The notes under the pieces were generated by a model, which did not search any database, was not told where the DNA came from, and saw only the letters and a list, made by a program, of their open reading frames with translations. From Alkaliphilus serpentinus (lineage in GTDB: Bacteria; Bacillota; Clostridia; Peptostreptococcales; Natronincolaceae), in contig NZ_WBZB01000012.1 in assembly GCF_009017255.1 (NCBI RefSeq), positions 1-64,000 of the forward strand: a stretch of DNA of 64,000 bases, read 5' to 3'. The position numbers and the translations under genes are program-made. Positions 7,759 to 17,331 of this stretch are shown here, in pieces (within the stretch, counting starts at the first letter, position 1; the number at the start of each line of letters is the position of its first letter).

Positions 7759-7998
7759 ATGTTTAAAGAATTAAAAAGTGATGAATTAATTGAACTTAAT
7801 GGCGGAAAATTAGATACTTGGGAGAAAGAAGTTATTCTTCAGACAGGAGTTGCCACAGTTCTTGCAGTTGCGTCAGCTCCGGCAGCTGTACCAATAGCTA
7901 CAGCAGCTTTGATTTCTTATTGTATAAATAATGATAATAAGAACTTTTCCTTAAAAAATAAAGGTTGGGAAGATTACGCAAGAAGATATAGACGATAA
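7759..7998 (+). CDS. Double-glycine leader peptide, putative class II bacteriocin or signal peptide
   Basis: 79 residues. The leader MFKELKSDELIELNGG fits the double-glycine pattern (hydrophobic residues at -4, -7 and -12, GG at -2/-1), so cleavage is expected after Gly16. The mature 63 residues have an Ala/Val-rich hydrophobic core (about 28-53) and a basic, aromatic tail (WEDYARRYRR). A single Cys argues against a disulfide. AAAGGAGGG lies at an ideal distance. The C39 exporter at 8887 is the natural partner. Antimicrobial activity is an inference; an autoinducing or toxin role is possible. Confidence 0.75.
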   Translation: MFKELKSDELIELNGGKLDTWEKEVILQTGVATVLAVASAPAAVPIATAALISYCINNDNKNFSLKNKGWEDYARRYRR

Positions 7999-8332
7999 TT
8001 TAGGTTACTAATATGCAGAGGATTATATCTATAGTTCATCATATAATCCTCTGCCTCACAATAAAACTATATCAAATATTATAATTACATCTGAGCACTG
8101 AGAGTTATTACACTTTTAAATACTGAATAATATATTAGTATAATAATTTAGTTAGGGTAGCAAAATGGCATTGAACTAAGGGAATACAATTACTCCATAT
8201 TTCATACTGCTAATAATAAAAATAAGAAAGTGTTTATTACTTGTTATTATTTGTAAATTTAAATTTATGTAGTTAAGCTAATTATTATATTTAATAGATT
8301 AACAATATATGTATAGTGAAGGGAGTTTTTAT
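7999..8332. other. Intergenic region after the peptide gene
   Basis: Contains a 14-bp perfect hairpin (8015-8054) just after the peptide stop. Beyond it is AT-rich sequence with no open frame having a ribosome binding site until 8333. Confidence 0.5.
8015..8054 (+). terminator. Strong hairpin after the peptide gene
   Basis: GCAGAGGATTATAT pairs perfectly with ATATAATCCTCTGC around a 12-nt loop. No T-run follows, so it may work as an mRNA 3'-end stabiliser or a partial terminator. Confidence 0.6.
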
Positions 8333-8611
8333 ATGGGATATTATCATGTTTTAATATTTTCTATTACTTTAGTAATTGAGTACATGTTATTAAGAAAATT
8401 TTTTTATGGGAAGATTACCAAAACTAATACTAAGAAATATGTTTTGACTTTAGCTATAATGATAATAAGTTTGTTTGCAATAAATAGAATAGGAATTATC
8501 GATTTTATATTCAGAGCCCCTTATATTAGCGTCATTTTAGCTACAATAATATGCTTAATTATTATAAAAGGTGAAAGTATTAATCAAGCTAAAGGTAAAA
8601 GTAACAATTAA
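8333..8611 (+). CDS. Small membrane protein, possible immunity protein
   Basis: 92 residues from ATG 8333 (MGYYHVLIF), which has AAGGGAG seven bases upstream; an earlier ATG at 8309 lacks one. Three hydrophobic stretches (about 2-18, 38-53, 60-79) separated by short basic loops. No recognised family. Size, hydrophobicity and position between the double-glycine peptide and its exporter resemble bacteriocin immunity proteins, which is inference only. Confidence 0.55.
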   Translation: MGYYHVLIFSITLVIEYMLLRKFFYGKITKTNTKKYVLTLAIMIISLFAINRIGIIDFIFRAPYISVILATIICLIIIKGESINQAKGKSNN

Positions 8612-8617
8612 AAAAAG

Positions 8618-8635
8618 GGGACAGTACGCTGTCCC
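8618..8635 (+). terminator. GGGACAG hairpin, copy 2
   Basis: GGGACAG, loop TACG, CTGTCCC, preceded by an A-run right after the stop of the small membrane protein. Same stem as 7482-7500. Confidence 0.55.
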
Positions 8636-8886
8636 GCTATCTCAATCACTAGACAAAAAAGTCAGGTTAATTTATAAATATAAACAGTTATATCAGTAAC
8701 TTACAGTATTTAAAGGCCGAGTATAGCAATATAGTGAGCTCTAAAAATACATAAAACTATTACGGAAAAGATTATTTAGTTCCAGGTATTACACTTCAGT
8801 AGTTATTAAGAAGTAGCTGAGATGCCAAGGGGTATTGATTTAGCAAGTAGAGAATTCTAATATTATATGAACAAACGGAGGAAGTA

Positions 8887-11135
8887 ATGTTTAAGAAATT
8901 ATTTAACGATCTATTTAACATTAATATGAAGTATTTACTGAGAAAATACCACTGCATCAAGCAACACGACATTACTGATTGCGGAGCTGCCTGTCTAGCC
9001 ACTATATCAAAGCAGTATGGCTTAAAGATACCCATAACAAAGATTAGAGAAGTGGCAGGCACAGACAAACAGGGTACAAATGCCTATGGCGTTATTAAGG
9101 CAGCGGAACAGTTGGGCTTTACAGCTAAAGGAGTGAAGGGCGACAAAGAGGCTTTTTTCACTGAATTTCCACTTCCTGCTATAGCCCATGTAGTTGTAGA
9201 TAGTTCGCTATTACATTATGTTGTTATACATAGAATTGCTAAAACAGAGGTTATTGTAGCTGATCCTGGAAAAGGGATTGTTAAGTACAAACCTGAGGAA
9301 TTCTTCAAAATATGGACAGGGGTTCTTATATTAATGGTACCTAATATGGGTTTCCAAAAGGGAGACGATACTAAAGGAATTTTTAAAAGGTTTTTTGGTC
9401 TTTTAAAACCCCAAAAGGTACTGTTATTACATATTTTCTTAGCCTCCCTATTATACACCCTATTGGGGATACTAGGCTCTTTTTACTTCAAATTCTTACT
9501 TGATGATATTTTACAGTATAATTTAAAGAAAACCCTCCATATAATTTCAATTGGAATAATCATACTTAATGTATTTAAAATACTTTTAGATGCCTTCCGG
9601 GCCCACTTAATGCTTTATTTAAGTCAAAGGCTTGATATACCTTTAATTTTGGGCTATTATCAGCATGTACTGGAATTGCCTATGAACTTTTTTGGGACAA
9701 GGAAGGTAGGAGAAATCATAGCAAGATTTATGGATGCTTCTAAGGTAAGGGAAGCAATTTCAGGGGCAACCTTAACAATAATGATTGATACCTTAATGGC
9801 TATTGTAGGGGGAGTAATTTTATATACTCAAAACACAACCCTCTTTGGAATTACTGTAACAATTGCCCTATTATATGGAGGAATTGTTTTTGCGTTTAAC
9901 AAACCCATTAAAGATATTAATAGAAGGCAGATGGAGGATAACGCCCAATTAACATCCTATCTTGTGGAGTCATTAAACGGTATTGAAACCGTTAAGTCCT
10001 TCAATATTGAAAGAAAAGTAAATATAGAAACGGAAAAGAAATTTGTTAACTACTTAAAAGTGTGTTTAAAGGTGGAATTATTGGCAACCTTCAAAGCTCC
10101 CTTTCAAGTATAATAGCATCAGTGGGGGGCATAGCAATATTATGGGTTGGAGCCTACAATGTAATTAATGGTAATTTGACAGCTGGGCAGTTGATAGCCT
10201 TTAACGCCCTTCTTGCATATTTCCTTGAGCCAATTCAGAATCTTATTAATCTACAACCAATGATGCAAACTGCAATTGTAGCCTCCGACAGGCTAGGTGA
10301 AGTCCTTGATCTTGAATTAGAAAAAAAGGACGATGAAAACCAAAAAATAAAACCATCAACCTTAAAGGGAAAAATAGAAATAAAAAATGTTGATTTTAGA
10401 TATGGGACAAGACAATTGGTCTTAAAAAATATAAGCATGACTATTAATCCCGGAGAAAAGATTGCTTTGGTTGGGGAAAGTGGTTCGGGAAAAACAACCC
10501 TAGTTAAACTCCTTTTAAATTTCTACGACTGGGAAAAGGGAGATATATTAGTTAATAACTATAATATAAAGGATATTAATTTAGATACTCTCAGAGGAAA
10601 GATCGCATATATTTCCCAAGATATATTTTTATTTAGTGGAACAATAAAGGAAAATCTTTTAATGGGGAATTTAGATGCAGAGCTAGAGGAGGTAATAGAA
10701 GCTTCTAAACTAGCTAAGGCCCATGATTTTATAAATGAATTTCCATTAAGATATGAAACAATGTTGGAGGAAAATGGAACAAATATTTCTGGCGGACAAA
10801 AACAAAGACTTGCAATTGCTAGAGCCATCCTGAAAAATCCTGATATCTTTATTATGGACGAGGCCACCAGCAATCTAGACTCCATTACCGAAAAGGCCAT
10901 TGAAAGAACTATAGACAAATTGAGTGAGGGTGTAACTACCATTATAATAGCCCACAGATTAAGTACTATTAAAAGGTGTGATAAGATTTATGTTATGGAG
11001 AAAGGGAAATTTATTGAAGCAGGGACTCATAAGGAGTTGATGGAGAGTAAAGGTAAATATCATAAACTATGGAAAGAACAGCTTCCTGACACTGAAGAAT
11101 TAATACAAGAATGTGAAGCAGGAGGTGTAGTTTAA
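8887..11135 (+). pseudogene. C39-peptidase ABC exporter (PCAT), apparent frameshift
   Basis: Two overlapping frames make one bacteriocin-type exporter. The first (8887-10113) has the C39 peptidase with DCGAAC (Cys32), His110 and Asp126, then membrane helices. The second (from about 10062 to 11135) has the last helices and the ATPase: Walker A GESGSGKTTL, signature ISGGQKQRLAI, Walker B IFIMDEATS, and H-loop IAHRLST. Near 10060-10068 the frame shifts; one extra T or loss of one GT in the GTGTGTTTAAA tract would restore a continuous protein of usual length (about 740 residues). If real, the exporter is inactive; a sequencing error is possible. The family removes double-glycine leaders while exporting peptides. 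Confidence 0.85.
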
Positions 11136-11136
11136 T

Positions 11137-12617
11137 ATGAAGGGTATAATACAGGATATCAAAGATTTAACCGATAGCAGAGAATTGCTATTATCAAAAC
11201 CCCATCCTTTTATTTCAATATTTATTTACCTACTTATAATAATTATTACAACAGCTACATTATGGACATATTTTGGCGAAATGGATATTTATATTAAGAC
11301 AAGTGGAGTGGTAAGGCCCAGTGAAACTGTAAGTACAATAACTAATAAGGTATCGGGGAATATTATTGAAATTCATTATTCAGAGGGAAAAAAAGTTCAA
11401 CTGGGAGATTTATTATATATTATAGATAATTCTCAGATGATATTAGAAAGGGATGCCGTTGCGTGGGAGCTTAAAATAGCTTCACAGGAGCTTGGTAACC
11501 TTATTAAATTCAGTGAAAACATAGATTCCGTAGAAAACCCTTTTAATAAAGATGTTGAGGAAGAGGAGGATTACTATTATAAATTCTTAAAATATAGAAC
11601 TGATTATGATCTGGAATTAAAGAGATTAGAATTAGAAAGCAACAGAGTCGAGTTAGACATTAACCAGTATACTTATTTAAGCAAACAATTGGATAATCTA
11701 ATAAAACTAAGAGAATCAATAATTGTAAAATCAAATTTATTTGGAGAATCCAACTCAATTTTTTATACAAAATATGAAATATATAGACAGAATATTGAAG
11801 AACTTGAAACACTTATGGCAATTAATGAAAATGAATATGAAGTTGCTAAAGTGCTTTTTAACTCTGGGGGGATTTCCAAAAAGGAGCTTGAAGATAAAGA
11901 GAATACAGTTAAGCAAATGGATCTAGATCTAAAAAAATATAAAAATGATTATTCGCTATCAGTATATAGCTCAATTGAGGAAATTGAAGTTAGATTAAGG
12001 GAGCTTCGAATTAATATTTTAAATAATGAAGTAGGACTAGAAGTGTCTAATTTAACACCCGAAAAGCACAAAATTGATACACTGATTCAAATCGATGACA
12101 AGATTAATTCATTATTAGATAAGGTTGAAAGATTAGAAAAGGACTTAGAAAAGCATGAAATAGCCATTAAAGATTCTAGAGTTTCATCACCTAGAGATGG
12201 AACTGTCAATGTAAATGTAGAACTAAGCGAAGGAGATTATCTGCAAAATGGGATAGAGGTTTTAACCATAGTGCCAGAGACGGGTTCTAAATTTAAAGTT
12301 CAGCTTTTTGTTTCTAATAAAGATATAGCTTCCATAAAGGTTGGGGACGAGGTTAAATATCACTTTCAAGCATTACCCTATAGAGAGTATGGAGAATTAA
12401 CTGGCGAAATAACATCCATAAGTACAGATGCTAAAATCGATAATCAGAGGACTGTAAGCTATTATATTGTAGAGGCTTCAATAGACAACAAGCCCCTTTA
12501 TAGTTATAAGGGGGCAAGGCTGAAGTAAAAGTAGGTATGCTGAGTGAGGCACAGGTAATAACTAAATCAAAGAAAATATTACATTACCTCCTTGAGAAGA
12601 TTAATTTAAGAGAATAA
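11137..12617 (+). pseudogene. HlyD-family secretion accessory protein, apparent frameshift near the end
   Basis: One membrane helix (about 25-45), a lipoyl-like half (VSGNIIEIHYSEGKKVQLGDLLY), a long coiled coil (about 150-350), a second lipoyl half and a beta-barrel. This is the membrane-fusion partner of a C39 exporter. The open frame stops at 12528, but the next frame continues with KAEVKVGMLSEAQVITKSKK to TAA 12615-12617, which is the normal end of such proteins. Adding one G to the GGGGG run at about 12510 joins them. It begins 2 bp after the exporter stop, so the genes are coupled. Confidence 0.82.
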
Positions 12618-12684
12618 GTAAATACACTAAGTTATACATTACAATAGAATTGAAGGACTTATTATCTTTTGTAGAGGTGATCAA

Positions 12685-13026
12685 ATGAAAAATGTTTTGT
12701 TATACTTTTTGTTGATAGTACTATTTTTACCACCTCTTCTTATGTTTCTCCCAATTGCTTTCTTTATGATTTTACTCTTGTTACCCTTAATCCCATACTT
12801 TATTTCCCTGGAAGTAATAGAAAAAGCCACTAAGGGTTTAATTTCATCTTCTAACCCTGAAAAAGAAGGTAAAAAGAAAAGTTTACCTTGGATTCATCCC
12901 TATTTAGCAATTATCGCCATTATAATGGCAATAGTTATAATAATTCGATGGGATGGACTTCTCTATGGGCTGGCTTATATAGCATTTTTCTTATTGAGTA
13001 GTTTAGGATTATATACATATAAATAA
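12685..13026 (+). CDS. Small membrane protein of unknown function
   Basis: 113 residues. The N-terminal 45 residues are almost wholly hydrophobic with a proline-rich turn (FLPPLLMFLPIAFF). A charged loop (about 50-70, NPEKEGKKKS) is followed by two more helices. ATG with GAGGTGATC upstream. No family recognised. It follows the HlyD gene by 67 bp and may belong to the same transcript. It could be an immunity or accessory protein, but nothing in the sequence decides this. Confidence 0.55.
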   Translation: MKNVLLYFLLIVLFLPPLLMFLPIAFFMILLLLPLIPYFISLEVIEKATKGLISSSNPEKEGKKKSLPWIHPYLAIIAIIMAIVIIIRWDGLLYGLAYIAFFLLSSLGLYTYK

Positions 13027-13126
13027 AATTTAATAAAGTAAAAACCTAAACAATCTTCCATTATTTGCTCTTTACCCTTATAATTATAAAAGAAAGATTA
13101 GGCTCTTCTAAGAAAGGAGAATACAA

Positions 13127-14578
13127 ATGAAATTGAAGAAACTAGTTCTATGTATAATTGTTATAGTTTTAACAATGGCAGTTATACAAACACCACTGCT
13201 TTATACCTTGGCAAATGAAACACTAGAAATTGAGCATTATGAAATGGATTTATGGGCTGTTGAAGAAGTTGGAATGGCAAAGCTATATAGCTTTGCAGAC
13301 GAGAGTATCCTGCATAGCTTTAGAAATCACATAACAAAACAAGAACTAACAAATTTAAGCATGAACTTATATGGGAAGCTAACAGAAAATATTGATAATC
13401 AAGAGGCTTTAAACATCTTCAACAATCAACTGGTGAATACTCTTTGGAAAGAGGGCTTTGACGCAACTACATTGGCAACTAGAGAAGAAGTTGGACATGC
13501 TTTATACTATGTTATAAAGACATCAGCACCGGAGTTGGATTATACTGTATTAGAAAATACAAACCATAAAGATATAGCAGACTTAGGGGAAGAAGCTAAA
13601 AAGGCAATAGGCTACATAGTAGATAAGGGGATACTAAGGGGCAAAGGTAATAATAATTTAGACTTAAGAACTAATTGTAGTCGTCAAGAGATCCTTGTAC
13701 TTGCAAAAAGAGTCTATGAACATGTAATCCACGAAACTGGCAGAGCATCAAAGGGTTACTTTTATAAAGTAACAGGAGAAAATAGCCAAGTGTACATATT
13801 GGGTTCAATTCATATAGCAGATATTAGTATATACCCATTACATAAGGAGATTGAAGAAGCCTTTAGCATAGCAGATTACTTAGCAGTAGAGGCAGATGTA
13901 ACAAACATGAATGACGACATTGAATATATGCAGCAGAAGGCAGTGTTTTTGGATGGGACAACCATTGATATGGTTATAGCCCCAGAGACATATAAACTAT
14001 ACGCAGAAAAATTGGAAGAATACGGGTTCACGCCAGAGGTTTATAACATTTTAAAGCCTTGGTATGCTGCAATGTTAGTTCAAAACCTTAGTTTAGAGGA
14101 AGTATCCTTTAGTGCAGGTCTTGGAATAGATATGTACTTTTTATCAAAAGGACAAGGCAATAAAGAAATTTTAGAGATAGAAGGGTTACCCTTTCAAGTA
14201 GATTTATTTGATAACTTTTCAGCAGAAATTCAAGAAGCATTCTTGATAGAGGCCCTATCTAGCAGTGAAAAGACTACTGAAGGAAGTAGTGCTGGAGTAG
14301 ATTCAATGAAAGAAATGCTGTTAGCATGGAAGCATGGAGACGTAGAGGCACTAGAGACGATACTTGAAACAACAGATAAATCTGAGGATGCCAACGACTT
14401 TAACAATAAATTCTGGATTGAAAGAAATAAAAATATGACTGAGAAGATAATAAGCTACCTATCAGATGAAAACCAAAAGACTTATATGGTAATAGTAGGA
14501 GCCGGACATTTAGTGGGGGAAACGGGAATAGTAAAAGAGCTTATAGAATTGGGCTATACATTAGAGATGGTTCAATAG
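13127..14578 (+). CDS. TraB/GumN family protein with signal peptide and SLH-like segment
   Basis: 483 residues. A signal peptide or anchor is at 1-29. Residues about 120-200 resemble S-layer homology repeats (TREEVGHALYYVI, then DLGEEAKKAIGYIVDKGIL and CSRQEILVLAKRVYEHV). The rest is a TraB/GumN (Tiki-fold) domain with GSIHIAD near residue 226 and the C-terminal VGAGHLVGETGIV carrying the paired conserved His. Tiki proteins are metal-dependent proteases, and enterococcal TraB lowers pheromone output. Bacterial substrates are unknown. AGAAAGGAG precedes the ATG. The place after a peptide-export locus is suggestive only. Confidence 0.8.
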   Translation: MKLKKLVLCIIVIVLTMAVIQTPLLYTLANETLEIEHYEMDLWAVEEVGMAKLYSFADESILHSFRNHITKQELTNLSMNLYGKLTENIDNQEALNIFNNQLVNTLWKEGFDATTLATREEVGHALYYVIKTSAPELDYTVLENTNHKDIADLGEEAKKAIGYIVDKGILRGKGNNNLDLRTNCSRQEILVLAKRVYEHVIHETGRASKGYFYKVTGENSQVYILGSIHIADISIYPLHKEIEEAFSIADYLAVEADVTNMNDDIEYMQQKAVFLDGTTIDMVIAPETYKLYAEKLEEYGFTPEVYNILKPWYAAMLVQNLSLEEVSFSAGLGIDMYFLSKGQGNKEILEIEGLPFQVDLFDNFSAEIQEAFLIEALSSSEKTTEGSSAGVDSMKEMLLAWKHGDVEALETILETTDKSEDANDFNNKFWIERNKNMTEKIISYLSDENQKTYMVIVGAGHLVGETGIVKELIELGYTLEMVQ

Positions 14579-14981
14579 CTACAGTCCATAAAAAAGATAG
14601 AAGAGAACCCATGGGTATAGGAGTACTTATGGGTTCATTTAATGTTTTCAGAGATATCATTAGCATTATTCAAAGATTGACGTAGGATGGGATTTATTGT
14701 AGAATAATCGTGAAAGGGAGTGACAAAGGAAATGTACCACAAACCTGGGAAAAAGCAAGGTTGCCAATTTAAGAATCTATACGATTATTACCATCTTAGG
14801 CCCTAATCCAGTAGCCGACATACTGTTTTGGTCTTTTTTTGTTTATAATTCCTAGGAGAGGCAAGGTTTTCGTTACTGATATTGGATTTTTATTCATCTT
14901 AGTTACAGTGAATGCTTTTTTCGCTGCAGGGACATTTCGTAATCACTCAATCGGCTGATACAGTTGATAAAAGGAGGACCA
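14579..14981. other. Intergenic region with decayed coding remnants
   Basis: About 400 bp. GAACCCAT / ATGGGTTC (about 14606-14637) can form a hairpin after the TraB/GumN gene. Further on, one frame at about 14866-14958 reads VFVTDIGFLFILVTVNAFFA and then stops; it resembles the first helix of CNNM/CorC membrane proteins and may be a gene remnant. No complete gene is seen. Confidence 0.35.
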
Positions 14982-16061
14982 ATGGAGCTACAATATATAA
15001 ATAAAAAGAAGTTCATTGTCAATGTGATTTATTTTTTTCTAATAATATTACTAGCATATGTTGTTATGAAATATGCCATCACGTTGATAGGCCCATTTAT
15101 ATTTGCATTTATAATCGCATTTATACTGAAAAAGCCAGCAAAAGCAATTTCCTCAAGAATTAAAGTGCCTCATAAGCTTGTATCATTCTCTCTTGTTTTG
15201 ATTTTCTACAGTACTGTGGGGGTTTTGATATCACTGATTAGTCTAAAGCTTATTTCAACGGTTACAAAAGTGATTTATCAAATACCCAGTATATATGAAA
15301 ATCAGTTAATACCGTTTTTGACAAGTACTTTTTATGGTATTGAAAAGGCTGTATATCGCCTAGATCCAGCTCTTGTAAAGGTTCTAAATGATGGTTTTAA
15401 CCAGCTGGTTAATTCCCTTGGGGAGAACATTACAAATACTTCGCTGGCACTGGTAGGCTCCTTGTCGGATATAGCATCATCCTTTCCGGCATTCTTGATT
15501 AAAATTCTACTAATGGTTATCTCCACATTTTTTATTGCCATGGACTTTGATGTGCTGACTTCATTTATTTTAAGGCAATTTTCCCATAAAGGGAATGAAA
15601 TTATACAAACAATCATGCAGTATATGGTGAATACCCTTTTCGTGGTGATTCGTTCGTATATCATCATTATGTCGATTACTTTTATTGAATTGTCCATAGG
15701 TCTATCGATAATAGGGATTCCAAATGCCATCTTGATTGCCTTTCTAATTGCATTATTCGATATTTTACCTGTCCTGGGGACGGGTGGAATCATGATTCCG
15801 TGGGTAATTTTTACAATTTTCCAAGGTGATTACAAAATTGCTTTTGCTTTACTGGCAGTTTATGTTTTCATTACAATCATTAGGAATATTCTTGAGCCAA
15901 AGATTGTGGGAAAACAATTGGGATTGCACCCTGTTGTTGCATTAATGAGTATGTTTATCGGTGCCAACCTTGTTGGTATTATTGGCTTATTTGGATTTCC
16001 AATTATTTTATCCCTTCTTAAACACTTGAATGATAAAGGCTTATTAAAAATGTTTAAGTGA
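14982..16061 (+). CDS. AI-2E family transporter
   Basis: 359 residues with eight probable membrane helices in the typical order and the C-terminal signature EPKIVGKQLGLHPVVALMSM, where the family has its conserved Pro-Lys/Gly region. Members export autoinducer-2 or work as Na+/H+ antiporters; sequence alone does not separate these roles. ATG 14982 has AAGGAGG four bases upstream and is favoured over the TTG at 14964. It lies 42 bp before the DUF3267 gene, which probably shares its transcript. Confidence 0.88.
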   Translation: MELQYINKKKFIVNVIYFFLIILLAYVVMKYAITLIGPFIFAFIIAFILKKPAKAISSRIKVPHKLVSFSLVLIFYSTVGVLISLISLKLISTVTKVIYQIPSIYENQLIPFLTSTFYGIEKAVYRLDPALVKVLNDGFNQLVNSLGENITNTSLALVGSLSDIASSFPAFLIKILLMVISTFFIAMDFDVLTSFILRQFSHKGNEIIQTIMQYMVNTLFVVIRSYIIIMSITFIELSIGLSIIGIPNAILIAFLIALFDILPVLGTGGIMIPWVIFTIFQGDYKIAFALLAVYVFITIIRNILEPKIVGKQLGLHPVVALMSMFIGANLVGIIGLFGFPIILSLLKHLNDKGLLKMFK

Positions 16062-16102
16062 GGTATTGAAGGGAAATAAAAAACTACATCGGGGGACCCT
16101 AT

Positions 16103-16678
16103 ATGGACTTAGAATTAGATAAATACACAAAGGAAGAAAGAATCATCAGTATAAAAAGAGCCAATATTGTGGCGATATTTTTAATGATTGGCTTGTTTCT
16201 GTTAGTAGCACCAATTTATTATATTCTTTGGAAGGAAAACATGATGAAGGGATTTAATTTCAGTGAGGGTAGTCTGTTAAACCTGATATACCAGATTGGC
16301 TTCATTGTTATGTTAACCTTGATTCATGAATTCTTACATGTTGTGGGCTTTATAATAGCTCCAGGTGTAGGGCTAAAGGATACAAAAATAGGAGTCTTCT
16401 GGAAAAAGCTTACACCCTACGCCCATTGCAAGGTGCATTTAAGACTAGATTATTATAAATTTGCCTTATTATTACCCAATGTTGCCCTAGGGGTTGTTCC
16501 CCTTATGTTGGGAATTATAATTGGAAGTAACATAATGGCCTTTTGGGGAGGTTTTATGTTTGTTTGTGGAGTAGGAGATTTTATGATTTTAAACCTTCTT
16601 AGAGGGTTACCTAAGGACACCTTAGTTAGTGACCATCCTTCAGAGGGTGGATGTTTAGTATATTTACCAGAGAAATAA
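16103..16678 (+). CDS. DUF3267 family membrane protein with zinc-protease-like HExxH
   Basis: 191 residues with four to five hydrophobic helices. Within the second membrane region is HEFLH (75-79), a zincin motif, and a further helix carries ALLLPNVALGVVPLMLG. This fits DUF3267, putative intramembrane or membrane-anchored zinc metalloproteases. No substrate is known. Start ATG 16103 has GGGGGACC upstream. A terminator at 16862-16890 lies beyond a repeat element. Confidence 0.8.
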   Translation: MDLELDKYTKEERIISIKRANIVAIFLMIGLFLLVAPIYYILWKENMMKGFNFSEGSLLNLIYQIGFIVMLTLIHEFLHVVGFIIAPGVGLKDTKIGVFWKKLTPYAHCKVHLRLDYYKFALLLPNVALGVVPLMLGIIIGSNIMAFWGGFMFVCGVGDFMILNLLRGLPKDTLVSDHPSEGGCLVYLPEK

Positions 16679-16698
16679 AGGCCATCTACATTTACCCA

Positions 16699-16858
16699 CA
16701 GACTGTTGAAAAACTATCATATGCTTTGCTGCCGCATAAACCTTGCACTTTCATTAACCTCTGAGTGACAGACCCTACCATATTACAGCCTTTACTGTAT
16801 ACACTGAAACCACTGGATTCCTTACCAATAGAAGTCTCTGCTATTCAATGACTTCAAC
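16699..16858. repeat. MITE-like dispersed element, copy B
   Basis: Shares CAGACTGTTGAAAAACTATC at its start and the block TGTATACACTGAAACCACTG in its middle with the element at 5184-5331, and ends ACTTCAAC. The regions between the blocks have diverged. No open frame of note. Confidence 0.6.
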
Positions 16859-16861
16859 CAC

Positions 16862-16890
16862 AGGATATTTATTATAAATATCCTTTTTTT
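16862..16890 (+). terminator. Rho-independent terminator
   Basis: AGGATATTTAT / ATAAATATCCT with a minimal loop, then TTTTTTT. Probable end of the AI-2E/DUF3267 transcript, separated from the stop codon by the repeat element. Confidence 0.75.
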
Positions 16891-16984
16891 ATGCCTTCCT
16901 TCCCAAAACATGACATCTGTCATATGTAAAGTTATTTTTCATGTCACTACAAGCCGCCCCAGGGATTATGTATTATAAAAGAAT

Positions 16985-17041
16985 AATGTTGAATGTTGAA
17001 TGTTATATGTTGAATTAATGAAGCTTCCATGACTGGAAGCT
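16985..17041 (+). repeat. Heptad-hairpin repeat, copy 1
   Basis: Tandem ATGTTGA units, then ATTAATGA and the hairpin AGCTTCC-atgact-GGAAGCT. One of five related copies (others at 29765, 52731, 55784 and, reversed, 61831). Confidence 0.65.
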
Positions 17042-17106
17042 ATAATAACCCAACAAAATCAACTGAAATTAACATTTAATATTAGATATGAAAGGGGAAG
17101 GGATAG

Positions 17107-17265
17107 ATGATTTTAGAAATAAGAGGTTTAGTAAAAAGATATAATGGAACCTTGGCGGTGGATAATGTTGACCTGAGGGTGGCATCCTATACCGGCATGC
17201 TTTTGCTAATGGCAATAGGGATTTACCTAACTACCCTCTTATTGGGAAGGAGGAGATTTAATTGA
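17107..17265 (+). pseudogene. ABC transporter deletion scar (ATPase start fused to permease end)
   Basis: A 52-codon frame with a good ribosome binding site. Its first part, MILEIRGLVKRYNGTLAVDN, is a perfect N-terminus of an ABC ATPase. After VDLRVA it changes to SYTGMLLLMAIGIYLTTLLL, ending GRRRFN, the last helix and tail of an ABC-2-type permease. The Walker motifs and everything between are missing. Downstream, QAFIEYLRIK and, in another frame, MRFLIIIISPIIYMLIFATM look like the start of a second permease. The simplest reading is one large internal deletion plus decay. Confidence 0.7.
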
Positions 17266-17331
17266 CTCTTTTAACAAACAAGCCTTTATAGAATATTTAA
17301 GAATAAAATGAGGTTTTTAATTATCATAATT

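Noticed and set aside
10050-10113. Programmed ribosomal frameshift in the exporter gene
   Set aside because: No classical slippery heptamer with a downstream pseudoknot is visible, and exporters of this family are not known to use one.
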